Positions 34,519 to 45,580 of a stretch of DNA of 64,000 nucleotides are shown here, in pieces. Every line of letters starts with the position of its first letter. Position 1 is the first letter of the stretch. Under the pieces are notes generated by a model, which was given only the letters and a program-made list of their open reading frames with translations, had not been told where the DNA came from and searched no databases. Source of the stretch: Bidens hawaiensis (lineage: Eukaryota; Streptophyta; Magnoliopsida; Asterales; Asteraceae); assembly GCA_021521415.1 (NCBI GenBank), contig JAIQDT010001941.1, positions 291,001 to 355,000 on the forward strand, written 5' to 3'. Made by a program: the position numbers and the translations under genes.

Positions 34519-35624
34519 AATCTCGGGGGGAGACTAGCTGCAAAGGTGATGAGCTGAGAACAAAGAATAGACAAGACAAAGATGATTATCCCAATGCATC
34601 GAAAGATGCAGGTGGCGAGCTGTCAAGAACTGAACAAACTCTTGGAGCCTCCACATCTCAAGGGGAGTCTGCTGGTCCGTCGGGCAGTGCAGGTGATGAG
34701 ACAGTGGTTGTAGATGAAGACGATGAGTTGGGTGATGATGAGTTGACGGTTATTGAGATTGAGAAAATCGGGGAACATATAGAGATTGAAAGTGAGATAG
34801 AGGAAGGAGAGATAGTTGATGATGATGTTGAGCACGAGATTCCAAGTATTGATGAAGTGAAGATGGGTCAAGATGGAAATGTAACTGGTGATTCTGAGTG
34901 GGAAGAACAACCAAGATGGAAAGAAGGCTGTGCTCAGTGGTTCTTCAAGACAAAGAAGCCAGTGGTACCCACAATGTTAAAGAAAAGCTACAATAACAAA
35001 GGTTACGCTGAGTCAAAGTAAGGTATCATTTGCTGGTTATATGATGAACAGTTGAAGTTGTTTGAGATCAAGCATTATGATCGGGTTCAGTATTTTAAGA
35101 AGGCATTGAGATCACTCAACACCTTGCCTGAGTGTGAGGTAAAAGATTTGGCTCGTTTGAGATTGATAAACAGAACTGATGATAATTTTGCAAGATGGGT
35201 AGGGAGGATTGTGTGGAAGGAGAGAATCAAAGACAAAAAGTTTGAGTTACTAAAGCCTCAGAAAGGGAAGCTAGTTGAAGTTAAGGAACGTGGCATGCGG
35301 GCTGATGGTAAGCCCTGGATGGTGATGAAATACAAGCCAATTCAGTGTTTGAAAGAAGTTCCGATGAAGCTTATGCCCATGGATGTATTGAAGGATCTCA
35401 AGTGGTGGTATGTTAATTGTCAGACTGCTGAAGCCGTGATGGAAGATGAAGATGAACATGAGATTCTGAGAGTGTATGATCCAATGCACTTGGTTAACTT
35501 GTCTCAAGCTGATTTGCAGGTACTAAATGATAAGAAGATTTTCTAGTTTCCTGCATGGAAAGAAGAAGCAAAGAAGTACCAGCGGGTGGTCTCTGTTCGT
35601 GTAAAACATGGAGTTAGTGCTTGA
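34519..35624 (+). pseudogene. Copia-D extra ORF, C-terminal domain (array unit 0)
   Basis: Continuation in another frame: DELRTKNRQDKDD, a long acidic stretch (EIESEIEEGEIVDDDVEHE), then RWKEGCAQWFFKTKKPVVP. A TAA after GYAESK (about 35020) separates it from the compact C-terminal domain (WLYDEQLKLF..., KPWMVMKYKPI, DLKWWYVNCQTAEAVMEDED, LRVYDPMHLVNLSQADL). A TAG follows at KKIF (35544). Copia-B keeps this domain open, so these are decay. The same TAA is present in every unit of the adjoining array. Confidence 0.8.
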
Positions 35625-35690
35625 AGACTGAGGGTGCATGCTTTTTGGGTTAGAAGACACGTGAAAGATGATAGAGATATGAAGCTACTG

Positions 35691-35703
35691 CCAAGGGGGA
35701 GTC
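35691..35703 (+). other. Polypurine tract of Copia-D
   Basis: CCAAGGGGGAGTC directly before the LTR start TGTTGGTGCATG at 35704; identical to the tract of Copia-B (41916-41928, minus strand). Confidence 0.85.
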
Positions 35704-35870
35704 TGTTGGTGCATGATGCCAGTAGTTCAGTATCTCGTGTTTATTTGTGTCTGTAATCATTTAAATTGTTCGTTTTGTGTTGAACTTGTTTATGTTTGGT
35801 TTAATGTTTTGGCGAACTTGTGTTGAGCGAAGTTAGGACAACTTCGCCTAGTAGGTTAGGCGAAGTTGTC
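35704..35870 (+). repeat. Truncated 3' LTR of Copia-D (167 bp)
   Basis: Starts TGTTGGTGCATGATGCCAGT and matches the start of the Copia-B LTR (minus strand from 41915), then is cut after GGCGAAGTTGTC, where array unit 1 begins with GCTAATATATGCCGAG. Confidence 0.85.
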
Positions 35871-37281
35871 GCTAATATATGCCGAGTTGTGGGGTGAGAC
35901 GGTTGTGGAACGGAAATTTAGGGAGCGAGTAGGAGACAATGAGATTGTGGAAATTGAATCGGAGCTGAGAACAAAGAAAAGACAAGACAAAGACGATGAT
36001 CCCAATGCATCAAAAGATGTAGGTGGCGAGCTGCCAAGAACATAACAAACTCTTGGAGCCACCACATCTCAAGGGGAGTCTGCTGGTCCGTCGGGCAGTG
36101 CTGGTGATGAGACAGTGGTTGTAGATGAAAACGATGATTTGGGTGATTATGAGTTGACGGTTAGTGAGATTGAGAAAATCGGGGAACAGATAGAGATTGA
36201 AAGTGAGATAGAGGAAGGAGAGATAGTTGATGATGATGTTGAGCACGAGTTTCCAAGTATTGATGAAGTGAAGATGGGTCAAGATGGAAATGTAACTGGT
36301 GATTCTGAGTGGGAAGAACAGCCAAGATGGAAAGAAGGCTCTGCTCAGTGGTTCTTCAAGACAAAAAAGCCAGTGGTACCCACAATGTTCAAGAAAAGCT
36401 ACAATATCAAAGGTTAAGCTGAGTCAAAGTAAGGTAGCATTTGCTGGTTATATGATGAACAGTTGAAGTTGTTTGTGATCAAGCGTTATGATCGGGTTCA
36501 GTATTTTAAGAAGGCATTGAGATCGTTCAACACATTTCCTGAGTGTGAGGTAAAAGATTTGGCTCGTTTGAGATTGATAAACAGAACTGATGATAATTTT
36601 GCAAGATGGGTAGGGAAGATTGTGTGGAAGGAGAGTATCAAAGACAAAAAGTTTGATTTACTAAAGCCTCAGAAAGGGAAGCTAGTTGAAGTTAAGGAAC
36701 GTGGCATGCGGGCTGATGGTAAGCCCAGGATGGTGATGAAATACAAGCCAATTCAGTGTTTGAAAGAATTTCCGATGAAGCTTATGCCCAAGGATGTATT
36801 GAAGGATCTCAAGTGGTGGTATGTTAATTGTCAGACTGCTGAAGCCGTGATGGAAGATGAAGATGAACATGAGATTCTGAGAGTGTATGATCCAATGCAC
36901 TTGGTTAACTTGTCTCAAGCTGATTTGCAGGTACTAAATGATAAGAAGATTTTCTAGTTTCCTGCATGGAAAGAAGAAGCAAAGAAGTACCAGCGGGTGG
37001 TCTCTGTTCGTGTAAAACATGGAGTTAGTGCTTGAAGACTGAGGGTGCATGCTTTTTGGGTTAGAAGACACGTGAAAGATGATAGAGATATGAAGCTACT
37101 GCCAAGGGGGAGTCTGTTGGTGCATGATGCCAGTAGTTCAGTATCTCGTGTTTATTTGTGTCTGTAATCATTTAAATTGTTCGTTTTGTGTTGAACTTGT
37201 TTAAGTTTGGTTTAATGTTTTGGCGAACTTGTGTTGAGCGAAGTTAGGACAACTTCTCCTAGTAGGTTAGGCGAAGTTGTC
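35871..37281 (+). repeat. Tandem array unit 1 (1411 bp)
   Basis: The unit consists of about 90 bp of ORF-like lead-in (GCCGAGTTGTG...), the acidic region and C-terminal domain of the extra ORF (36115-36417 and 36463-36957), the polypurine tract CCAAGGGGGAGTC (37102-37114) and 167 bp of LTR from 37115. It shares the array-wide TAA near 36429 and has an extra TAA in GGTTAAGCT (about 36415), shared with unit 3. Confidence 0.9.
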
Positions 37282-38691
37282 GCTAATATATGTCGAGTTG
37301 TGTGGCGAGTCGGTTGTGGAACGGAAAGTTGTGGAGCGAGTCGGAGACCATGAGATTGTGGAAGTTGAAGCGGAGCTGAGAATAAAGAAAAGACAAGACA
37401 AAGATGATGATCCCAATGCATCGAATGATGCAGGTAGCTAGCTGCCAAGAACTGAACAAACTCTTGGAGCCTCCACATCTTAGGGGGATTCTGCTGGTCC
37501 GTCGGGCAGTGCAGGTGATGAGACAGTGGTTGTAGATGAAGACGATGAGTTGGGTGATGATGAGTTGACGGTTAGTGAGATTGAGAAAATCGGGGAACAG
37601 ATAGAGATTGAAAGTGAGATAGAGGAAGGAGAGATAGTTGATGATGATGTTGAGCATGAGATTCCAAGAATTGATGAAGTGAAGATGGGTCAAGATGGAA
37701 ATGTAACTGGTGATTCTAAGTGGGAAGAACAGCCAAGATGGAAAGAAGGCTGTGCTCAGTGGTTCTTTAAGACAAAGAAGCCAGTGGTACCCACAATGTT
37801 CAAGAAAAGCTACAATATCAAAGGTTACGCTGAGTCAAAGTAAGGTATCATTTGCGGGTTATATGATGAACAATTGAAGTTGTTTGTGATCAAGCGTTAT
37901 GATGGGGTTCAGTATTTTAAGAAGGCATTGAGATCGTTCAACACCTTTCCTGAGTGTGAGGTAAAAGATTTGGCTCGTTTGTGATTGATAAACAGAACTT
38001 ATGATAATTTTGCTAGATGGGTAGGGAAGATTGTGTGGAAGGAGAGAATCAAAGACAAAAAGTTTGAGTTACTAAAGCCTCAGAAAGGGAAGCTAGTTGA
38101 AGATAAGGAACGTGGCATGCGGGATGATGGTAAGCCCTGGATGGTGATGAAATACAAGCCAATTAGGTGTTTGATAGAAGTTCCGATGAAGATTATGCCC
38201 AAGGATGTATCGAAGGATCTCAAGTGGTGGTATGTTGATTGTCAGACTGCTGAAACCATGATGGAAGATGAAGATGAACAGGAGTTTCTAAGATTGTATG
38301 ATCCAATGCACTTGGTTAACTTGTCTCAAGCTGGTTTGCATGTACTAAATGATAAGAAGATTTTCTATATTCCTGCATGGAAAGACGAAGTAAAGAAGTA
38401 CCAGCGGGTGGTCTCTATTGTGTAAAAGAGGGAGTTCATGCTTGAAGACTGAGGGTGCATGCTTTTTGGGTTACAAGACACGTGAAAGATGATAGAGATA
38501 TGACGCTACTGCCAAGGGGGAGTCTGTTGGTGCATGATGCCAGTAGTTCAGTATCTCGTGTTTATTTGTGTCTGTAATGATTTAAATTGTTCGTTTTGTG
38601 TTGAACTTGTTTATGTTTGGTTTAATGTTTTGGCGATCTTGTGTTGAGTGAAGTTAGGACAACTTCGCCTAGTATGTAAGGCGAAGTTGTC
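37282..38691 (+). repeat. Tandem array unit 2 (1410 bp)
   Basis: Same layout; LTR start at 38525. The extra-ORF remains are at 37526-37843 and 37985-38425. The end of the domain (KKIFYIPAWKDE...) is open here, unlike units 0 and 1. A TAG in ACATCTTAGGGGGA (about 37480) is shared with unit 3. Confidence 0.9.
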
Positions 38692-40072
38692 TCTAATATA
38701 TGCCGAGTTGTGTGGCGAGAAGGAGACGATGAGATTGTGGAAGTTGAAGCGGAGCTGAGAACAAAGAAAAGACAAGACAAAGACGATGATCCCAATGCAT
38801 CGAAAGATGCAGGTGGCGAGCTGCCAAGAACTGAACAAACTCTTGGAGCCTCCACATCTTAGGGGGAGTCTGCTGGTCCGTCGGGCAGTGCAGGTGATGA
38901 GACAGTGGTTGTAGATGAAGACGATGAGTTGGGTGATGATGAGTTGACGGTTAGTGAGATTGAGAAAATCGGGGAACAGATAGAGATTGAAAGTGAGATA
39001 GAGGAAGGAGAGATAGTTGATGATGATGTTGAGCACGAGATTCCAATAATTGATGAAGTGAAGATGGGTTAAGATGGAAATGTAACTGGTGATTCTGAGT
39101 GGGAAGAACAACCAAGATGGAAAAAAGGCTGTGCTCAGTGGTTCTTCAAGACAAAGAAGCCAGTGGCACCCACAATGTTCAAGAAAAGCTACAATATCAA
39201 AGGTTAAGCTGAGTCAAAGTAAGGTATCATTTGCTGGTTATATGATGAACAGTTGAAGTTGTTTGTGATCAAGCGTTATGATCGGGTTCAGTATTTTAAG
39301 AAGGCAATGAGATCACTCAACACCTTGCCTGAGTGTGAGGTAAATGATTTGTCTCGTTTGAGATTGATAAACAGAAATGATGATAATTTTGCAAGATGGG
39401 TTGGGAAGATTGTGTGGAAGGAGAGTATCAAAGACAAAAAGTTTGAGTTACTAAAGCCTCAGAAAGGGAAGCTAGTTGAAGATAAGAAACGTGGTATGCG
39501 GGCTGATGGTAAGCCCTGGATGGTGATGAAATACAAGCCAATTCGGTGTTTGAAAGAACTTCCGATGAAGCTTATGCCCAATGATGTATTGAAGGATCTC
39601 AAGTGGTGGTATGTTGATTGTCAGACTGCTGAAGCCGTGATGGAAGATGAAGATGAACATGAGATTCTGAGAGTGTATGATCCAATGCACTTGGTTAACT
39701 TGTCTCAAGCTGATTTTGCAGGTACTAAGTGATAAGAAGATTTTCTATATTCCTGCATGGAAAGACGAAGCCAAGAAGTACCAGTGGGTGGTCTCTGTTT
39801 GTGTAAAAGAGGGAGTTCATGCTTGAAGACTGAGGGTGCATGCTTTTTGGGTTACAAGACACGTGAAAGATGATAGAGATATGAAGTTACTGCCAAGGGG
39901 GAGTCTGTTGGTGCATGATGCCAGTAGTTCAGTATCTCATGTTTATTTGTGTCTGTAATCATTTAAATTGTTCGTTTTATGTTGAACTTGTTTAAGTTTG
40001 GTTTAATGTTTTGGCGAACTTGTGTTGAGTGAAGTTAGGACAACTTCGCCTAGTATGTTAGGCGAAGTTGTC
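38692..40072 (+). repeat. Tandem array unit 3 (1381 bp)
   Basis: Same layout but about 30 bp shorter because of a deletion in the lead-in (38715-38725 region, where ACGGTTGTGGAACGG is missing). LTR start at 39906. The extra-ORF remains include 39253-39732, and there is a one-base insertion at GCTGATTTTGCAGG (39717) that breaks the frame. Confidence 0.9.
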
Positions 40073-41483
40073 TCTAATATATGCCGAGTTGTGTGGCGAG
40101 ACGGTTGTGAAACGGAAAGTTGTGGTGCGAGTAGGAGACGATGAGATTGTGGAAGTTGAAGCGGAGCTGAGAACAAAGAAAAGATAAGACAAAGACGATG
40201 ATCCCAATGCATCGAAAGATGCAGGTGGCGAGCTGCAAAAAACTGAACAAACTCTTGGAACCTCCACATCTCAGGGGGAGTCTGCTGGTCCGTCGGGCAG
40301 TGCAGGTGATGAGACAGTGGTTGTATATGAAGATGATGAGTTGGGTGATGATGAGTTGATGGTTAGTGAGATTGAGAAAATCGGGGAACAGATAGAGATT
40401 GAAAGTAAGATAGAGGAAGGAGAGATAGTTGATGATGATGTTGAGCACGAGATTCCAAGAATTGATGAAGTGAAGATGGGTCAAGATGGAAATGTAACTG
40501 GTGATTCTGAATGGGAAGAACCGCTAAGATGGAAAGAAGGCTGTGCTCAGTGGTTCTTCAAGACAAAGAAGCCAGTGGTACCCACAATGTTCAAGAAAAG
40601 CTACAATATCAAAGGTTACGCTGATTCAAAGTAAGGTATCATTTGCTGGTTATATGATGAACAGTTGAAGTTGTTTGTGATCAAGTGTTATGATGGGGTT
40701 CAGTATTTTAAGAAAGTATTGAGATCGTTCAACACCTTGCCTGACTGTGAGGTAAAAGATTTGGCTCATTTGAGATTGATAAACAGAAGTGATGATAATT
40801 TTGCTAGATGGGTAGGGAAGATTGTGTGGAAGGAGAGAATCAAAGACAAAAAGTTTGAGTTACTAACGCCTCAGAAAGGGAAGCTAGTTGAAGATAAGAA
40901 ACATGGCATGCGGGCTGATGGTAAGCCCTGGATGGTGATGAAATACAAGCCAATTAGGTGTTTGAAAGAAGTTCCGACGAAGCTTATGCCCAAGGATGTA
41001 TTGAAGTATCTAAAGTGGTGGTATGTTGATTGTCAGACTGCTGAAGCCGTGATGGAAGATGAAGATGAACATGAGATTCTGAGAGTGTATGATCCAATGC
41101 ACTTGGTTAACTTATCTCAAGCTGATTTGCAGGTACAAAATGATAAGAAGATTTTCTATATTCCTGCATGGAAAGACGAAGAAAAGAAGTTCCGGTGGGT
41201 GGTCTCTGTTTGTGTAAAAGAGGGAGTTCAAGCTTGAAGACTGAGGGTGCATGCTTTTTGGGTTACAAGACACGTGAAAGATGATAGAGATATGAAGCTA
41301 CTGCCAAGGGGGAGTTTGTTGGTGCATGATGCCAGTAGTTCAGTATCTCATGTTTATTTGTGTCTGTAATCATTTAAATTGTTCGTTTTGTGTTGAACTT
41401 GTTTTAGTTTGGTTTAATGTTTTGGCGAACTTGTGTTGAGCGAATTTAGGACAACTTCGCCTAGTATGTTAGGCGAAGTTGTC
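40073..41483 (+). repeat. Tandem array unit 4 (1411 bp), ending at the Copia-B insertion
   Basis: Same layout; extra-ORF remains at 40317-40634 and 40665-41237, the longest C-terminal domain frame in the array. The polypurine tract has a substitution (GGGGGAGTTTG), and the LTR starts at 41317. Copia-B entered at the unit's last bases (TTGTC). Confidence 0.9.
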
Positions 41484-41915
41484 TGTAGGTTCCCTGGATG
41501 GATCTGCACGGGATATCTCAATCTACACAGGTGCGGAATCCCTGCGTAGGTTGTTACGAGCGTAGAACACGAATCAAACAAACACACGATACGAATAAAC
41601 GAACACACGTTATATTATAACCGAAACACGTGATATAATCACTGAATACAGACTCAATACTCTCTGGTTCTCACGTCTCTCGACTCACACACGTCTGTAT
41701 ACGATTACCTTCAACTACCTTAACAAGCCGTATAAATACACGACAACTTCGCCTGATATGTTCAGGCGAAGTTGTTGCTAACTTCGCTTGACTAACAAGT
41801 TCGCCTGATAAGCGAACTTGTCAGTAACTTCGCTTAAACATAAACAAAACACAATTAACATTACAGACTGGATTACAGACACTAGACTATGAACTACTGA
41901 CATTATGCACCAACA
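41484..41915 (-). repeat. 3' LTR of Copia-B
   Basis: 432 bp, with TGTTGGTGCATAATG...CCTACA ends on the minus strand. It contains two hairpins built from the family word (ACAACTTCGCCTGA and its complement around TATGT; AAGTTCGC/GCGAACTT), and TATTTATA near 41730-41738. Confidence 0.95.
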
Positions 41916-41928
41916 GACTCCCCCTTGG
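41916..41928 (-). other. Polypurine tract of Copia-B
   Basis: CCAAGGGGGAGTC on the minus strand, directly next to the 3' LTR; primer for plus-strand DNA synthesis. Confidence 0.9.
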
Positions 41929-41972
41929 CAGTAGCTTCATATCTTTATCTTTAAGCACTTGTCTTGTAATCT

Positions 41973-44921
41973 TCATGCATGCACTCCCTCTCTTACACAG
42001 ACCGTGACTACTCGCTGATATTTCCTCGCTTCGCCTTTCCAAGCAGGAATATAGAATATCTTCTTCTCGTTTAACACCTGCAGATCAGCTTTAGATAAAT
42101 TAACAAGATGCATCGGATCATACACTCTTAGCACTTCTTGTTCGTCTTCGTCTTCCATCACGGCTTCAGCAGTCTGGCAATCCACATACCACCATTTCAG
42201 ATCTTTCAGCACATCTTGAGGCATAGTCTTCATTGGAACCTCTTTCAAACACCGAATCGGCTTATATTTCATCACCATCCAAGGTTTGCCATTTGCTCTC
42301 ATTCCTCTTTCAGTATCTTCAACTAATTTCCCTTTCTGTGGTTTTAACAACTCAAACTTTTTCTCTTTAATACTTTCTTTCCATACTATCTTCCCAATAA
42401 CTCTGGCCATATTATCATCACTTCTATTAATCAACCCCAGTCTGGCCAAATCCTTTACCTCACACTCAGGTAAGGTATTTAGAGATCTCAACGTCCTCTT
42501 AAAGTATTGGATCCCATCATATCTTTTCACCACGAACACTTTTAGCTGTTCATCATATAACCAACAGATAATGCCTTTCTTTGACTCAGCGTACCCTTTA
42601 ATATTATAACTTTTCTTGAACATTGTTGGTACCACTGGCTTCTTCGTTTTGATAAACCAATGAGCATAGCCTTCCTTCCATCTAGGCTGCTCCTCCCATT
42701 CTGTATCATCAACTACTGTATCTTCACATACATTCGACTTCTCAACGGTTGGAAGCTCGTGTTCAACATTCTCCTCTACAATTTCACCTTCTTCAACATC
42801 ATCTTCTATCACTATCTGTGCACCAATCTTCTCAATTTCTTCTAATGGCAGCACATCATCATCACACACATCATCAACATCTAACATATCATCATCCAAC
42901 TCCTTCAAGGCATCAATCACATCATCTCCCATCTCCTCGTCATCTACCATCACCACCTCATCACCACCAGAACCGCCAGCTGCACCTGCAGACTCCCCCT
43001 GAGCTGTGGTTGTCCCAAGAGCTTGAGTAGTTCTTGGCAACTCACCACCTGCACCTTTCGATGCATTGGGATCAATGTCTCTGTCATTCTTCTTCTTTGT
43101 CCTGAGCTCGTCGCCTTTACAGCTCGTCTCCCCCTGAGATGCCAAGAACTCCTTAATAGCATCTATAATTTTTCCATGTTCAACCTGGAGGGACGACTGT
43201 AGTTGATTTTCTGCTACTAGGCGCTGAATAGCCTGGGTCTGGATAAGATTCACCCTTGATTGTTCTGCCACGACCCGTTCAAGTGCAGCTATTCTTTCCG
43301 AGTCTGATAGGGTTGCATCGAAATCGAACCTCATGTGAGATATGGCTTGAGTATACTGAGGAGGGATTTCGAATGAAACCGGGACATCAGAAGTAGCTGT
43401 GGACGTAACCGCAGGTGGTATCGTGACCGACAACCCTGCAGTGTGAACCACTGTCGACTCAATAACCTGTGCAACATCCTCCGACGGAGTAAGCGTTGGA
43501 GGCGGCAACGATACAATATCTGGAGTCATCAGCTGGAGTGTGATGGATGGGAGGCCAACAGATGATGATGTAGCCACCATGGGAACGTCCGTGGCGCTTG
43601 GCCTTGTGACCTGTAACGGTGTAGGGACAATTGACATACCGGACAGTGCGGGCGGAGCGAAACGTATGACTCTAGAGCTCTCACCAGCTCCCCTACCTGC
43701 ACCTGTCCTGTCCCTTCTTGAACGTCTGATCAACTTATGAATGTCTTCTTCTTCTTCTGACTCACTGTCGTCATCTGTCCTCTTTCTCTTCCCATACGTC
43801 CTCTCTTGAGTCACCATCATACGTCTTGCCTCATCCATTACATCATCAAAATCTGAGTCATCCACCGTCGTAGCTGCTCTAGTAACCTTTACTCCCGTAC
43901 TCTGTGGAACCGAGACCTGTATATTTTCTTGAAGATCAACTCGGTCCATGTCAAAAAATCCTTGGCCGCCAAAAGCAGCGTCAAGGTCTACCTCTTCTTC
44001 AGCTGACACAACAGGCGCAGCAGGTACAGCTTGAGGTGCTCCCGCCTGTTGTGTTTGAGGATCTCTAAACTCGTCCCCATTAGCAGGAACATACTCCGGG
44101 TTGATTAAATACCCAAACAGTGGAGTATGCCTAGGACGCAGTTCAGGCTTGCTTCTAGCACTCGAAGTTCTACATTGAGCAAAGATACGCTTGTTCACAC
44201 TCTCCACGTATCTGATAGGGCGACGTTGAGGCAACGTGGGAGCAACATGATTCAAGATCATTTGGAGAAATCTTGGATACATGATGAATCTCTCACGCCC
44301 CATCGCCCTTCGCTGTCGATCAATCTCATAGAAGACCATCTGACTCAAGCTGTAACGCTTGTTATAAGTCAGAGCAGTCATCGCCGACTGCAAGGTCGCG
44401 CCCATCCCTTCAGTGCCCGCCTTCCTCCCTGACATGCAGACAATCATTACGTGCATGAGGAAGCGCCACTGATCGAGCAAGAAACCTTTCCTTCTTTGTG
44501 TATCCCCCAAGGGACCAGAATATCACATTCGTAGAAATGCTCCATCACGGAACGGAGCAACAAACTCTGTCGGGTCGTCCCTCGTCTCCTCTCCGAATTG
44601 CAAAGCCACCCGGATTTGTTCAGACGAGAACTGAACATCCTGACCATTTACCGTTGCACTCATCACCGGGGGGTCGACGCGGCAGTCATATTCCACCGTC
44701 TGCCAGAAATCCTCAATGTTGGGCAAGGAAATCGGCAGAGTTGTCGTAATGGCGTGGAATATCCTCGAGCGTAAAAGGAAGGTGATGATTTCGCGGAAAT
44801 CATCAACTCCGCTCGCTTCCGGGTCTAAGGTGATATACATGTTGTGACCTGGGAAGAACTGTCTTTGTTGATCACCTCCGTCATCACCGCCTGCACCACC
44901 TGCTCCAGCAACAGCAGCCAT
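41973..44921 (-). pseudogene. Copia-B extra ORF, one frame with a single TGA
   Basis: ATG at 44921-44919 (MAAVAGAGG) three bases after a splice acceptor. 983 codons in one frame, broken only by TGA at 44525-44523. The N-terminal conserved domain (about residues 15-310) includes DFREIITFLLRSRIF, LPNIEDFWQTVEYD, QRRKGFLLDQWRFLMH, YEIDRQRRA and MYPRFLQMILN. An acidic region with a KRKRTDDDSESEEEE basic/acidic patch, an S/T/P/V-rich stretch and a heptad coiled coil (DSERIAALERVVAEQSRV) follow. Next come a second acidic region (EEGEIVEENVEHE) and a C-terminal domain (WLYDEQLKVF, ECEVKDLARL, KPWMVMKYKPI, DLKWWYVDCQTAEAVMEDED). It is the most complete copy here and the template for reading the array units. 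Function is unknown; there is no signal peptide or membrane helix. Confidence 0.85.
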
Positions 44922-44923
44922 AT

Positions 44924-45436
44924 CTGCAACAAACGAACCAAGTTAGATAAACGTTAAGGCATAACACAAGTTCGCTTGTTACCATGAGCGAAGTTGTGAT
45001 AAAATCTGTATAGGCGAAGTTAAAGGTGGGGCGAAGTTGGGAACAACTTCGCTTCATCTTTAAGTTCGTCTAATAACTAATAAGTAAAAAGGTCCTGGCG
45101 AAGTTAATGATAACTTCGCCTCACCACAACATCGCCTCAGGCGAAGTTAAACCTCAGGCGAAGTTACGGATAACTTCGCCCAAACTGTAAGTTCGCCTGA
45201 ATCTGAATCGGCGACAGTAAGGCGATTCGAACGACGTGCAGTTGGCGATTTTGGAGATCGAGGACTCAAAAACGCAAGATTTTAAGAACCTCTGGACGAT
45301 TAGTTTGTTCATGACCACGTAAAAACAATGTTTGAAATCGGTTTTAAGGTCTGACCGACCGAGGTCACGACAGAGATCGAAACGACCGTCGATAAACACG
45401 AATGAACAGTTAACACGAAGTACCGACACCACATAC
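44924..45436 (-). other. Predicted 5'UTR intron of the Copia-B extra ORF
   Basis: Donor CACG|GTATGT at 45436 and acceptor GTTTGTTGCAG ending at 44924, three bases before the ATG; 513 nt, rich in GCGAAGTT and AACTTCGC words. The layout matches Copia-1 (4155-4380) and Copia-D (32186-32659). Confidence 0.6.
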
Positions 45437-45580
45437 CGTGAATCGATAATCGAAACTGAGAAAGAAAAAAGAATAAGGATTCGAAAATTTTATCGATAAG
45501 TTCGCCGGTTGACAGGGAGTTAAGTTCGCTGGGTTTTTGAAATTATAATCCTGTTTGACCTTAAAACTTCTTTATATAGG
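45437..45580 (-). promoter_or_regulatory. Internal promoter and leader exon of the Copia-B extra ORF
   Basis: CCTATATAAA on the minus strand at 45580-45571, followed by a leader with CCTTATTCTTTTTTCTTTCT (CT-rich) and the donor at 45436. It lies 1.4 kb beyond the end of pol. Confidence 0.55.

Larger units (their letters stand above)
18785..35870 (+). mobile_element. Copia-D: plus-strand SIRE-like Copia element, 3' half, interrupted by Gypsy-B
   Basis: Bases 18785-19559 match the minus-strand spacer of Copia-B in reverse orientation. After removal of Gypsy-B and one TSD copy the sequence continues at 31990 into the promoter, intron and extra ORF (32662), the polypurine tract (35691) and the start of the 3' LTR (35704). 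Gag-pol of Copia-D would lie left of Gypsy-A, outside the window. The LTR is cut after 167 bp, where the tandem array begins. Confidence 0.85.

Noticed and set aside
41973..44921. The extra ORF as a retrovirus-like envelope gene
   Set aside because: No signal peptide, transmembrane helix or cleavage-site pattern is visible; coiled coil and acidic regions alone are not enough.
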